Part shown: in pieces, positions 42,563 to 53,499 of the stretch
Position numbering within the stretch: the first letter of the stretch is position 1
How the letters are laid out: each line of letters opens with the position of its first letter
From: Xiphydria camelus
Taxonomy: Eukaryota; Arthropoda; Insecta; Hymenoptera; Xiphydriidae
Length of the DNA stretch: 64,000 nt
Assembly: GCA_963678675.1 (NCBI GenBank)
Contig: OY783192.1
Coordinates: 12,081,393 to 12,145,392, forward strand
Reading direction: 5' to 3'
Position numbers and translations under genes: made by a program
Notes under the pieces: model-generated
What the model saw: only the letters and a program-made list of their open reading frames with translations
Database searches by the model: none
Told to the model about the DNA's origin: nothing

Positions 42563-42746
42563 TATTTTAATAAATATTTAATTTAAATATTTTTGCCGAG
42601 ATATCTCAGTATTACATTGTATAAAGGCCGGTTTTAGTTTACGTTTGACATAGCTCGACGTTGGTACAATGCGAAAGCTGCAGTCTCGAAACATCTCATA
42701 TCCTAAAGAGCGCAGGTTCGAGTCCCGGGTTTGAAAAAAAAACCGA
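42563..42746. repeat. Small palindrome fragment plus tRNA-like module, copy 5
   Basis: The right part of the GAGATATCTC palindrome (42563-42640) is followed by the tRNA-like module (42648-42746; GGTTCGAGTCCCGGG at about 42716). It has the same order and spacing as 41706-41932. Confidence 0.7.
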
Positions 42747-42754
42747 CTAATTTT

Positions 42755-43015
42755 AATGAAATATAATTTGAAGTTTTGTAAACTGACCATTTCTACCAGC
42801 CATTTTATTTTATTTGTTGGCTTTGTTCAACCGATTATTGCTGTCTTGTTAGATATTTTGCACATTTATTACTCGGTCCCCGCAATTACCATTACGTCGT
42901 CGCTTCTGGTCCCCATAAGTGACTATACATCCCTGAAATGAAATATTGAATACGAAATAAACGTAATTCAACTACATATTAAGAATGTACAGGTAGCCAA
43001 ACGATTGCATCATAG
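42755..43015. mobile_element. GGGACC-word element, copy C (partial)
   Basis: It repeats 41935-42190 in direct orientation with few changes, again directly after the tRNA-like module, then ends in unrelated DNA. Confidence 0.65.
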
Positions 43016-43554
43016 ATTTTAATCATCAGAGCGGTTTTGGGAGAAAGTCAAATATTTATGCAGATTACCGTTAATTCCTTTACACGTGATCAGTTGCATA
43101 CAATAAATAGATGCAGTTTTGATCAGTGGAATTAATTTTAAATGCTTTCTCTGTTTCAGTGGAAAGCAAATTTATATAATTCTTTGTTGAATGATTTCCA
43201 ATTTATTCAATAAGGGCCGTGAATTATTGTCCATGATCTGTGGCTTTTCTTATTGGCCAATTAGTTTGAAGATTAGCAAGATGGCTGAATTGGTTTTACG
43301 TTACTGTCATTCCTGCGATTGTAAGAACTATTTATGCCTATATAAGTATCAAACAATTCGAATTTTTAAGGTTTCCATAGAGGAATAAAAATTAGTTTGT
43401 ATTTTTTTGTAACTTATTTATTTCAATCGTACATAGATTCATACTTCTTACTTTCTATATTTTATCTTACTTTCTATATTTCGATACTTGAGACAAGCCC
43501 GAAAACCGATTTCTTCTTAATATGTGGACATTCTTAATACGTGGTTCAATTACG
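43016..43554. other. AT-rich DNA, no gene recognised
   Basis: I see no coding region or repeat boundary between the GGGACC copies. Confidence 0.4.
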
Positions 43555-43930
43555 TTTATTTCGTATTCAATATTTCATATCAGGGATGTATAGACACTTA
43601 TGGGGACCAGAAGCGACGACGTAATGGTAATTGCGGGGACCGAGTCATAAATGTGCAAAATATCTAACAAAACAGCAATAATCGTATGAACAAAGCCAAC
43701 AAATAAAATAAAATGGCCGGTAGAAATGGTCAGTTTACAAAACTGCAAATTATATTTCATTAAAATTATCAAAATTTTCGACGTATTGGTACCTACAAGG
43801 ACCGACTTCCGGGATGTAACGGGACTTACCGGGACTGCATATTTTAATTTTCAGTTTCTTTGGACAAATCTTAAAAGTTTATTAGTAAATTAGAAATTGA
43901 GTTGGTTACAATTGCAAACAAGCACCGAAC
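43555..43930. mobile_element. GGGACC-word element, copy D (inverted)
   Basis: This is the reverse complement of the 41935-42460 type sequence, with ACTTATGGGGACCAGAAGCG and TACAAGGACCGACTTCCGGG. Confidence 0.65.
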
Positions 43931-43931
43931 A

Positions 43932-44306
43932 TACCGTATGTATCATTCCAAATTAAACAAGCAGATATACCGACATTGCCGAAACTTTACCGACGGTCAA
44001 GAATTTTATAGTTAGAGTTGGCTTGAGAAGAGTGCGCTGTGTGTGCTGCGTGAGAGCGAAAAGTGTCAAACGTCTGATTTCCCGGTAGTTGTCAATTCGG
44101 AAAATCGAAGTATTGAATAATAGACGAAACACTTCGATCTCTTGAATTAACAGCTATCGGGAAATCAGACGTTTGACACTTTTCGCTCTCACGCAGCACA
44201 CACAGCGCATTCTTCTCAAGCCAACTCTAACTATAAAATTCTTGACCGTCGGTAAAGTTTCGGCAATGTCGGTATATCTGCTTGTTTAATTTGGGATGAT
44301 ACATAC
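43932..44306. mobile_element. 375-bp palindromic MITE
   Basis: TGTATCATTCCAAATTAAAC near 43939 pairs with the complement ending near 44304. The stem passes through GAGAGCGAAAAGTGTCAAAC to a short loop near 44120. Confidence 0.8.
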
Positions 44307-44308
44307 CC

Positions 44309-44545
44309 CGACAGAGCAAAGCGTGGATTTACACGCTAGCCGCACGCAGTGCTGCCACGTAGTGGCACCACTGTGGTGTCACCGTGGCGTGATCGCGTGG
44401 CGTACACAAACTAAAAGCACCGTAGCTACACAGTGAACACACTGAGTGGTTCACAGCATAAAGACACAGTGGTTACACTCAGTGCAGTCACGGTGCCTTT
44501 TCGGCGTGCACACTTCGTAAATTTACCGACCATGAATATCGGTAA
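44309..44545. repeat. CACNGTG-word element, copy without tRNA module
   Basis: It starts CCCCGACAGAGCAAAGCGTG and continues with CACTGTGG, CACCGTGG, CACAGTG, CACTGAGTG and CACGGTG at spacings of about 10-20 bases. Confidence 0.6.
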
Positions 44546-45007
44546 ATTCACTGTCTCCACAAAATTGTTAACGAATTAATGAATTCGCTGCGGAACACGC
44601 AGCTCCCGCGGCACGCCAACATAGTTTTACGCAAATTTCAAGATTTTAGTACGGGGGTTAACTCAATCATTTTAATACGCGGGGAACGCGTGTTCGAAAT
44701 TAAATAATTTAAAGGTTCGGTGGTCGAGCAGTGCGGACGTGTGGCGGATCGCTCCTACGAAATTCGGAACTTTAATCGGGTATTTCGCGAGTGAGTGCGA
44801 TAAAAAGTGCATGGTGGTGTTCGCGGAGCAGTGCGAATAAGTGAAATGGAAATGCGGCGAGGCCGGCGTTTAGGCATTATTCGACGATTATACGAAGTCT
44901 GCCGTGTCAAGTTCCCTCGTGGCACGAACGCCATCATGGCCGCCGCTACATAGCGTCGGTTGACGAAAGACCGCAAAGGCCATCCAGCAGAGAGATACCG
45001 GACGACC
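44546..45007. other. GC-richer host-like DNA, possible untranslated exon
   Basis: The stretch 44700-45000 is GC-rich and contains an arginine-rich frame (MEMRRGRRLGIIRRLYEV from about 44846), but nothing I recognise. It abuts the ACACTG element; related host DNA may continue at 47220. Confidence 0.3.
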
Positions 45008-45474
45008 CGAGGCGAAATTTCTATATTCATTTTGACACTGAACACCCTGCTATGATCCTTACTTCACCCTGAACACACTGTTTCGACGCTGCTTTCACCC
45101 TGCTACTACCGAAAATGGAATTACGTAGGGTCAGCAGTGTCCAAGTCAGTGTCATTTTCACATGGACATGAACACTACTTTGACAATGAAGACACTGCTA
45201 TGCCCCTCTATGACCCTTACTTCACCCTGAACACACTGTTTCGGCGCTGCTTTCACCCTGACTACGCTACATTCTTTCATTCTAACCAATAGAAGGGTCG
45301 TCAGTGTCGAATAAGGTTCAACCGGAAATTTTATTTTCAAACTCATTTAGACCCTGAACACACTGCTCTTACCCAAGTCGAAGATTTTATATTCATTTTG
45401 ACACTGAACACACTGCTATGCCTCTCTATGATTTTTACTTCACGCTGAACACACGCCACAGCCCCTTTACTGCA

Positions 45475-45727
45475 TAGAAGCAAAAGGTATTGAAATTCAA
45501 AATTATGAATAAAAAACTTATATTTCAAGAACTTAGAAAAATTGTCAGTTTCGGACTTAGAAAATTTATTATTTTCAAGTCCCTGCATGCAGGAGACCGA
45601 AATTTTTCTGTCTCGTTCGTCATGTTGAAAATATTCTAAGTCCGAAACTCTAACAATTTCTCTAAGTTCTTGAAATATAAGTTTTTTACTCGTAATTTTG
45701 AATTTCAATACCTTTTACTTCTATGCA
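45475..45727. repeat. 250-bp palindrome inside the ACACTG element
   Basis: AAAGGTATTGAAATTCAAAA pairs with TTTTGAATTTCAATACCTTT. The centre (GGAGACCGAAATTTTTCTGT, CTCGTTCGTC) is related inversely to 13230-13270. Confidence 0.7.
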
Positions 45728-46105
45728 GCATATATTAAAAAGCACATATTATAGTAAATCAAAGACAATCAATTAATGTAGGATGATTTGCGTCTATGCA
45801 AGAATATTTATCAAAAGATGTAATAACAAATTTAGAAAAATGTTGACAAAAGAATTCTTATTTTAAGACTTGGTTAGCGGTAGTGGAAGCATGCGGTTGA
45901 CGTGTGAGAGGGAGTGAGTGAAAAGCGAAGAAATAAGTGAATATAGCTATAGGGAAGCCGAAAAATGAGGCAAGCGTGAAGGAAAGATAGATAGGCAGCT
46001 GATAAGATAATAGATAAGTACGGGAAGAGGAAGAAAGGCAGAAATTACGGAAAACGAAAGCGGGGGAAAGATAGAGGTTAGGGCAAGTTTAGGAGGTTAG
46101 ATCAG

Positions 46106-46318
46106 ATGGTCAAGCGGGGAGGAGGTAAGGTAGGAAGTATTCAGCGAAGAGAAACGATGGTCGATAAGGAGGATCGCGGGCGAGTGAAACCGGGAAGAAA
46201 AGAAGAAGCGGGAAAATCAAAAGTAGGACGGCCATCGAACGCGGAGAGGCATCTAATAAAAAGAACGTCCCGACCTGGAGTAAATCCGAAATTATTCAAA
46301 GGATTGCTTGGTAAGTAA
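46106..46318 (+). pseudogene. Basic short frame, possible LINE ORF1 start
   Basis: About 70 residues, rich in lysine, arginine and glycine (GRKEEAGKSKVGRPSNAERH). The GRPSNAER part resembles the basic N-termini of some LINE ORF1 proteins, and the purine-rich DNA around it (45890-46300) would suit a LINE leader. The frame ends just before a possible donor (GGTAAGTAAA at 46310). The identification is weak. Confidence 0.3.
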
Positions 46319-46501
46319 ATCAATTTTAAAGCTTTAATCACTTACATGCAGTAATATAATTGCGAATTAAAATGATGTATTCTAGAAACGTTGCTGCAGC
46401 AGTTCCAGTAGTTGCTACATCAACAATAACCGGAAATAGTTCTAAAAATGTTAGTCAAGTGAAAATCAATTTTGTATATTGCAGATTTTTTAATTTTATG
46501 A

Positions 46502-46690
46502 TATTGAATTATATTATTACTATATAACTATAAATATTATGAATATATATTACAAATACTATAAATATTACGTTATTACTATATAATTATAAATAATATG
46601 AATATATATTATAAATACTATAAATATCATATTACAATTATATAACTATACATATTATGTGAATATATATTTATAATATAATTAACTTTT
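46502..46690. repeat. AT-rich tandem array, unit about 65 bp
   Basis: ACTATATAACTATAAATATT followed by ATGAATATATATTA recurs about three times with small changes. Confidence 0.7.
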
Positions 46691-47219
46691 AAATGATATT
46701 CATCATGTTGTAAACTTCTGTATTAAAAATGTATGCAGTCGATAGACTCTGCAAAAAGTATAGAACTACTTCATAGATTTGTTAAATAATGTTTAAAAAA
46801 TTCGGTAACAAAATTATTCTTATTTGTATCATAAGGAAGAAATTATCAAGGCACTGCAACAATTTGAAGTAGCAAAATTCTAGTCCTATACTTTCTGTGG
46901 AGTTTACATAGATCGCATACATATTTAAGAAAACCCTATTTCCAACCTGAATACCCTGAATTTCAGCTACCTGCTAACCACGCTGAAGACCCTGAATAGC
47001 AGGGTCACCAGTGTCAAAATGAGTATAGAAAGTTTGCGTTCAAAGACACTGACTTGACCCTGCTACTACCGAAAATGGAATTATGTAGGGTCAGCAGTGT
47101 CAAAGTCAGTGTCATTTTCACATGGACATGAACACTACTTTGACACTGAAGACACTGCTAGCGCAAGGGAAACTAGCAGGGTGTTCAGTGTCAAAGTGAA
47201 TATAGAAATTTCGCCTCGG

Positions 47220-47587
47220 GGAGCGACCCTCGCGAGAAACCGCCTCGGGAGCTCCGGGACACCGAAGAGGCTCTTGCGAACGACCGAGCTATGCTGGGAA
47301 TCTACAGTGAAGTGACAATAAGCCAACCTGTCATCATCCCCCCTCTAACCGCATAAACACAAGGAAACACGAGGAAAGCGCACTACGAATCGTTTTACGC
47401 GTTTGACATTTCCGTAGGACCTCGTTCCGTGCCACGACGACGCATCTTCCGACGAATTTCAAACGTCCAGACCATCGAGGTAATTATTCAATCAACGTCG
47501 TATCTCGACACTCTTGCGATACTTTATCTTTTTTTCTTCTCCATCACTCCCTCCGTCACACTTGGTACCTCGTACGCTATAACGCAG
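47220..47587. other. Host-like DNA before the kinase remnant
   Basis: This is GC-richer, non-repetitive DNA containing a pyrimidine-rich stretch and an acceptor (ACGCTATAACGCAG) at 47587. It is probably an intron and perhaps an eroded exon of the protein kinase D fragment. Confidence 0.4.
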
Positions 47588-48576
47588 TTGCAGCTTGTCA
47601 CCGAGTAACAATATACCGCTGATGCGAATAGTTCAAAGCGTCAAGCACACAAAACGACGCGGCTCCAAGATCCTGAAGAAGGATGGATGGTGCACTCGAC
47701 GAACCGCGATCTGATGGTAGGTCGACGACGTGGCGCTGATTCGGTTTCGCTTCCTCCGTCATTAAGACTCGCGTGTTTTCAGAGGAAGACACTACTGGCG
47801 ATTGGACACAAAGGTCATCTCTGTTCCAAAATGACAGCAGTTCCAAGTACTTCAAAGAGATTCCATTGGCTGAAATTTTAGTCGTCGACGCCGCCAGGGA
47901 ACAACATTCTCGTGAGTACATATGTATATCGTTAGAAATTGTCTGTGCGCGTTTAGTCGATGTACAACGCGCGCGTTCTCTCCTTCCAGGCACGATGCAT
48001 TGTTTCGAATTGAGAACGGCCAACGTCGATTACTACGTCGGCGAAGATCCCCTCTACGGAGGTGCTAGTGGTCAGCTTCCACCACCGGAAAGTGGCGTTG
48101 GCGCTCACTTGGCGAGGACCTGGAAAACGAGTATCAGGCAGGCATTGATGCCCGTCACCTCCGGATCGGCAAGTACGTTCAGAGCTCGCGAGTGCGCGCG
48201 CGAACGCGTACCGACGCTATACCGAAAAACACGCGTCGTTTTCCACAGGTCGGTAGGAACAGTCGACAACCGAGCCAGAGAAACGCGTAACAGACATGTC
48301 GCAGCTCTATCACATCTTCCCGGATGAAGTTCTTGGCTTGAGTTGATTTGGTTTCATCTACGGCGGAGTTCATCGCAAGACCGGCCGCGCGATGGCGATA
48401 AAGGTGATCGACAAGCTACGTTTTCCTACCAAGCAGGAGGCCCAGCTCAAGAACGAAGTAGCCATCCTGCAAAATCTCTCCCACAGCGGAGTCGTCAATC
48501 TCGAGAGGATGTTCGAGACGCCGGAGAGGATATTCGTGGTGATGGAGAAGCTCAAGGGAGACATGCCGGAAATGAA
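47588..48576 (+). pseudogene. Protein kinase D fragment, decayed and truncated
   Basis: Four exons (47588-47716, 47783-47911, 47990-48168, 48249-48576) encode part of PKD, a diacylglycerol-responsive Ser/Thr kinase. They read [20 protein letters not shown], then the PH domain (HYWRLDTKV, SSKYFKEIPLAEILVVDAA, CFELRTANVDYYVGEDPLY, WKTSIRQALMPVTSG). The start of the kinase domain follows ([65 protein letters not shown]). Defects are frameshifts near 47674, 47820 and 48285 and a TGA (48344-48346) in the glycine-rich loop. The third intron uses a GC donor. The C1 domains and the rest of the kinase are missing. Sequence ends at the transposon at 48577. Introns show it is a genomic duplicate, not a retrocopy. 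Confidence 0.85.
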
Positions 48577-49524
48577 CACGGTGTACGAAAGTAATTTCAG
48601 TGGAGCTATTCTCGACGCGTGGGAAATGCTTTTCGTGGACGATATATTTTTCGTTAACGGATTCAAAGTTTCGTCGATCACTTTCGTTAACGATTCGAAA
48701 ATCCCTTCCAAGATAGATCTCGTCAATGAAATTAATTTTCTCACACGAAAAATGTGTTTACATCCCTTAGCGACGTCTTCTTTTTAGAATCTCGTTTAAT
48801 CACTTAGCAACGACCCGTCGCATCGGCCCACCGCCTCGGACAAATACCAAACCCATTCGTTGACGAAAACAGCGAGAACGACGAATGACACTTTCGTCAA
48901 CAAAAAAAGTAATTTCGTTAACGAAGGAGTTTCGCGCGTATGGGAAAAAATTTCGCGTACAAAATTTCTCAACCAAAACGCAATTGCCCCTGGGGGGCAA
49001 TTCTCGACACGTCAGAAACGATTTCGTGAACGGAATTATTATTTCGTTTGAGAAATTTTGTACACGGAATTTTTTCCCATACGAAACTCCTTCGTTAACG
49101 AAATTACTTTTTTCATTGACGAAATTGTCATTCGTCGTTCTCGCTGTTTTCGTCAACGAATGTTGTTTGGTATTTGTATGCCGGTGAGTTGCATGACGAG
49201 GTGGTGGGCCGATGCGACGGGTCGTTGCTAAGTGATTAAACGAGATTCTAAAAAGAAGACGTCGCTAAGGGATGTAAACACATTTTTCGTATGAGAAAAT
49301 TAATTTCGTTGACGAGATCTATCTTGGAAGGGATATTCGAATCGTTAACGAAAGTGATCGACGAAATTTTACGTCCGTTAACGAAAAATATTTCGTCCAC
49401 GAAAAGCATTTCCCACGCGTCGAGAACAGCACCCCTGAGCATGTTTCGCCAAGCAATCAGCTGTTCTCATGGCGACCACGTAAAACGCACCATGCGTAGC
49501 TTATTATACTTTCGTACACCGGGA
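48577..49524. mobile_element. TTTCGTTAACGA-word element
   Basis: CGGTGTACGAAAGTA at about 48579 pairs with TACTTTCGTACACCG at about 49508-49522. A second inverted pair (CTCGACGCGTGGGAAATGCT) lies just inside. Words such as TTCGTTAACGAA, TCGTCAACGAA and TTCGTTGACGA recur through both arms around a centre near 48990-49030. Confidence 0.75.
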
Positions 49525-49659
49525 CTTTCAAAAAATTATTATAAATTAACCGTGCATTTTGTCATGTAGGTTCTCGCATCAATTTTATAGTACATTTTCC
49601 CTGCTACAAATTGGTATCATCATTTTTTTGATCAAGTAAATAATATAGGAGAAATGAAT

Positions 49660-51150
49660 GATTAATAGCCCAGTAGAACTAAATTTGTTTCTTCTATTAA
49701 GTAGAAGTTTATTAGTGTCATGATAAAACCGGTACCAATCTATAGAAAAAAAGTCTCCTGAATGACATATAGAAATGGGTAATCTTGAAATTGACGAGAA
49801 AGAATATAATTAATTAAAAACTATCTTTCAAAATCACTTATGCCAAGAAATCGCGAAGCTATGTTTTTTCTATAACTAATTTCATAAATAAAAATATCCC
49901 AATGTAGAGGAGAAAATTCTTTACAAATTTCAAGTCGGAACTTATAGTCTATGATGCACCGTTTTTGTGTAATTAATTATTAAACATATGTAATTCAAAT
50001 TGGCTTAAATCGATCAGCTGATCGTTACGCGACGCTCCTTTATTATGCGCGCAGCTAACGGAGGAAAGAAGCGCGATCCGCAATCTATTCAAATTTATGC
50101 TTCATTATGTATTGATTTTCATAATTAATATCAAATTCTTCGTTTTTTGAAAATTATTACCATTATTTTTAATTCTGTTATGAATGAAGAAGTAACTTTT
50201 TAAATAATTTAACGACGAAGGATCTTTAGTAAATGTCAACAAAATAAATTTAAATGATCCATTTTCATAAATCATTTTCGAAATACTTGTAGGTTTTACG
50301 CCGTTTTATTTTCGTGCAGTCATCCTATGGAGATATAAAGAATTACGTAAAATCTGAAAAAGAAAACAAACTAAATTCATTTTTTGTTCAGATAATGTCT
50401 ATACGTTAGTATAGTATTTCGAAAATGATTTATGAAAATGGATCACTTAAATTTATTTTCTTGACATTTACTAAAGATCCTTAAATTATTAAAAAATTGC
50501 TTCTTCATTCATAACAGAATTAAAAATAATGGTAATAATTTTCAGAAAACGAAGAATTTTATAAATATTAATTATAAAAATCAATAGAGAATGAAGCGTA
50601 AATTTGAATAGATTGCGGAACGCGCTTTCCTCCGTTAGTTGCACGCGTAATAAAGGAGCGTCGCGTAACGATCAGCTGATCGATTTAAGCCAATTTGAAT
50701 TACATATCGATACCTTACTTTGAAAACCTCGTAAGTGCAATTTTTGACAAAAATGCCATTTATAGCTTACTGTGTTCAGATTTTAAATCTTAACGCAGTA
50801 AGCTATAAATGGCATTTTTGTCCAAAATTGCACTTACGAGGTTTTCAAAGTAAGGTATCGATATGTATAATAATTAATTACACAAAAACGGCATCGTAGA
50901 CTATAAGTTCCGACTTGAAATTTGTAAAGAATTTCTACTCTACACATTGGGATACTTTTATTTATGAAATTGGTTACAGAAAAAATATAGCTTCGCGATT
51001 TGTTGGCATGTGATTTTGAAAGATAGTTTTTAATTAATTACATTATTTCTCGTCAATTTGAAGATTACCCATTTCTATATGTCATTCAGGAGACATTTTT
51101 CTATCGATTGGTACCGGTTTTATCCTGACACTAATAAATTGTTTCGCGAA
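49660..51150. repeat. 1.5-kb palindrome
   Basis: TTAGTGTCATGATAAAACCG near 49714 pairs with the complement near 51120. GATCAGCTGATCGTTACGCG near 50013 pairs with the sequence near 50665. The centre lies near 50350. The right arm is longer by the MITE at 50707-50861. There is no coding content. Confidence 0.8.
50707..50861. mobile_element. Nested 155-bp TA-flanked MITE
   Basis: TCGATACCTTACTTTGAAAA at 50707 is repeated inverted to 50861 with TA on both sides. The left arm of the host palindrome (about 49982-49992) lacks the insert. Confidence 0.8.
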
Positions 51151-51354
51151 TATCTAATAAGACTATACTATAAAGTGGCTTAGGGCCAAAACTTCGATAG
51201 TTTTTAATTAATTATAAATTTTCCCGGGAATTGACAGATAATACATTTTGATATGTTAATATTGGGATCTCCAGCTACAATATGTTCATTTAATAAATGG
51301 AATAGTAAAAGAAATGTTGTTTTTTAATAGAAATATTTTATTAGAATACATCCC

Positions 51355-51605
51355 TGTGTGTGTGTGTGTGTGTGTAGTCCATATGATAACTTCACAGCGA
51401 AGCCACTGGGTCTACACCATCATCTTACAGTACAAGCACTGTGGAGTCACCCTGTTATGCTACAGTGCTTCCACTCGGTGCTCACACTGCGTGACTGCAG
51501 CGTGGCTTCACGGTGCACAGACAGATGGACACCCCAGTGCATGCACTCGAATACACCGCGTGAAAGTAGTGTGCAGTCACGGTGGCGCCACTTTGCTATC
51601 GGGGA
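51355..51605. repeat. (TG)n run followed by a CACNGTG-word element
   Basis: GTGTGTGTGTGTGTGTGTG spans about 51356-51375. CACTGTGG, CAGTGCTTCCACTCGGTG, CACGGTG and similar words continue to the shared end GCTATCGGGGA at about 51605. Confidence 0.65.
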
Positions 51606-52207
51606 TACGGTAGACTAGATAAGAAAGGTTACTCTGCGTCGGTATTTTGAAGTTGGGACTACAGAGGGGAGCCGCGTTGCTGGACGTCACATGTTCGGTG
51701 TCGACGTTTACGGTATTTCGTGAGCGACTACACCGGGTGGCGAGTAGAAATGAATTTTGAAGTATCGATAGAATTAAATTATTTATTAAACTGTTCAATC
51801 GAATTTTACTTTAGTTAAATCTGGTTTATACATTTTTTCGTAAATACGAGTATACTCAGGATTATAATATAATCTTCCTTGAATATTATGTAATTGCCCC
51901 TTAAATGAATAAATTAGTGAAATTATTGTTTGCAATAATCCATATTCTTAATAAAGTTTGAAATTCAGCAATAAACAAATTTTAAAAGTACGAATAATCT
52001 CTTACAAACTAATTGTTAAGTTAACCGGTTAAACACACCGGTATATCCGATCGCCAATGCTCCCGCGCGATATGTACGACACCCCGTATAAGAGTTCCGC
52101 CACCGCACGTGCCGAAAATCTCCCAAGAAAGAGTGGCGACAGAAAGTGAGCGAGATAGGCAACACTGGAAGCGTGGCTTCCCTTCTAGTCTTTAGACAAC
52201 ATTGTGT
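51606..52207. other. AT-rich DNA, no gene recognised
   Basis: Short frames only. No repeat boundary apart from the flanking elements. Confidence 0.4.
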
Positions 52208-52395
52208 CGGTTTTTTTTCAAATCCGTGACTCGAACCTGCGCTCTTTAGCATATGAGATGTTTCGAGACTGCAGCTTTCGCATTGTACCAATTTCGAGCT
52301 ATGTCAAACGTAAGCTGAAACCGGCCTTTATACAATGCAATACTGAGATATCTCGGCAAAAATATTTAAATTAAATATTTATTAAAATAAAATTG
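52208..52395 (-). repeat. tRNA-like module, copy 6, plus small palindrome
   Basis: On the minus strand the small palindrome fragment (52312-52395, AAAGGCCGGTTTCAGC at its end) precedes the tRNA-like module (52208-52308; TGGTACAATGCGAAAGCTGC, then GCAGGTTCGAGTCACGG). The arrangement equals those at 41.7-41.9 and 42.6-42.7 kb in inverted orientation. Confidence 0.7.
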
Positions 52396-53146
52396 CCGGT
52401 AGAAATGGTCAGTTTACTAAACTGCAAATTATATTTCATTGAAATTATCCAAATTTTCGACGTATTGGTACCTACGAGGACCGACTTCCGGGATGTAACG
52501 GGACTGACCGGGACCGCACATTTTAATTTTCAGTTTCTTTGGACAAATCTTAAAAGTTTATTAGTAAATTAGAAATTGAATTGGTTAAAATTGCAAGCAA
52601 GTCGGGCTGCAATTTAAACCTTTAAGCAAAATTCAATTGATGACAGCATTTTCCATGTTTTAATTTTCTCCAGCAGACGTTACGACTGCATGTAATGATT
52701 TGTAAAGTATTTGACATTAACTTGTATAAATATTCTTAATTTTACTTTACAAAAAAATTTATTGATTGTGTTGTACACTGATAAGAGGTTTTTCATCCCG
52801 TTATATACTTCCAAACTTTAATGAATATTAATCCAATTAATTTTTTATCTGTTATTTGTGCTCTCATTTTTATTTATGTAAAAGACAGATCATTTCGAAA
52901 AAGTTATACGATAATTAAAACATTAATAATTTGGTCCTCATAAGTACCTTTCGTCCCCTGAAACTGCTACGATTTTATGGTCCCGATATGTCACACAGCA
53001 TGTCTGAGGAATTACGAGGACCGGTCCCCATAATACACGATCCGTATAGAAACATTTGGGGACGGTCCCCGTATGTACCAAAGGTCCTCGTAATGACCGT
53101 TAGACCCCTGAAATGGTCCCGACAAGTACCTTTCCATAAAAATAGG
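52396..53146 (-). mobile_element. GGGACC-word element, copy E
   Basis: Inverted counterpart of 32474-33230, ending with GGTCCCGACAAGTACCTTTC at about 53120-53140. It again abuts the palindrome-plus-tRNA unit. Confidence 0.75.
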
Positions 53147-53149
53147 TAT

Positions 53150-53168
53150 ATGTATGTATGTATGTATG
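53150..53168. repeat. (GTAT)n microsatellite
   Basis: TATGTATGTATGTATGTATG is a short tetranucleotide run directly after the GGGACC element. Confidence 0.8.
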
Positions 53169-53499
53169 TCAAAATATGTTACGTTAGTGGCATGCAGCAA
53201 GTGTCCGAAGACGATACAGATTTTTCAATACTCAAAAGTGATGTAATTGGTTTGAATTGTCCTGTTTAGAACAATTGAAGTTTAAATTACTTATCACTTG
53301 GAGAAAATCCAATCAAAATTAGGGCAGTGGCGTGTAGTTAAGTTTTAAAGTCGATTCAAAAATGGCTATTAATATGGCTAAAGAATCGTAGGTATATATT
53401 ATACTAAAAGTATATATCAAATATTTATTTTCCTACGCTCAAGAAACAATATACATTCAATACTCGTACTTACATTAAAGTATATGTACAATAAAAAGT

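Larger units (their letters stand above)
45008..47219. mobile_element. ACACTG/CAGTGT-word element with nested insertions
   Basis: Inverted ends of more than 40 bp start CGAGGCGAAATTTCTATATT and end with the complement at 47219. ACACTG, CAGTGT and CACCCTG words fill the first 460 and last 260 bases. The core contains a palindrome (45475-45727), sequence shared with the ACGTC element (45734-45857), a purine-rich reading frame and an AT-rich tandem array. Confidence 0.7.

Noticed and set aside
44755..45045. Minus-strand frame as a gene
   Set aside because: It overlaps the terminal repeat of the ACACTG element and has no recognisable motif.
48800..49187. Frames with repeated FVNE/SLTK peptides
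   Set aside because: Translation of the reiterated TTTCGTTAACGA word; not a protein.
32425..53269. Similar open frames in the inverted GGGACC copies (starting MVLISTFRPLKLLRF)
   Set aside because: The two copies are almost identical in DNA, so a shared frame is expected without selection, and the peptide is a by-product of the repeated GGTCC words.
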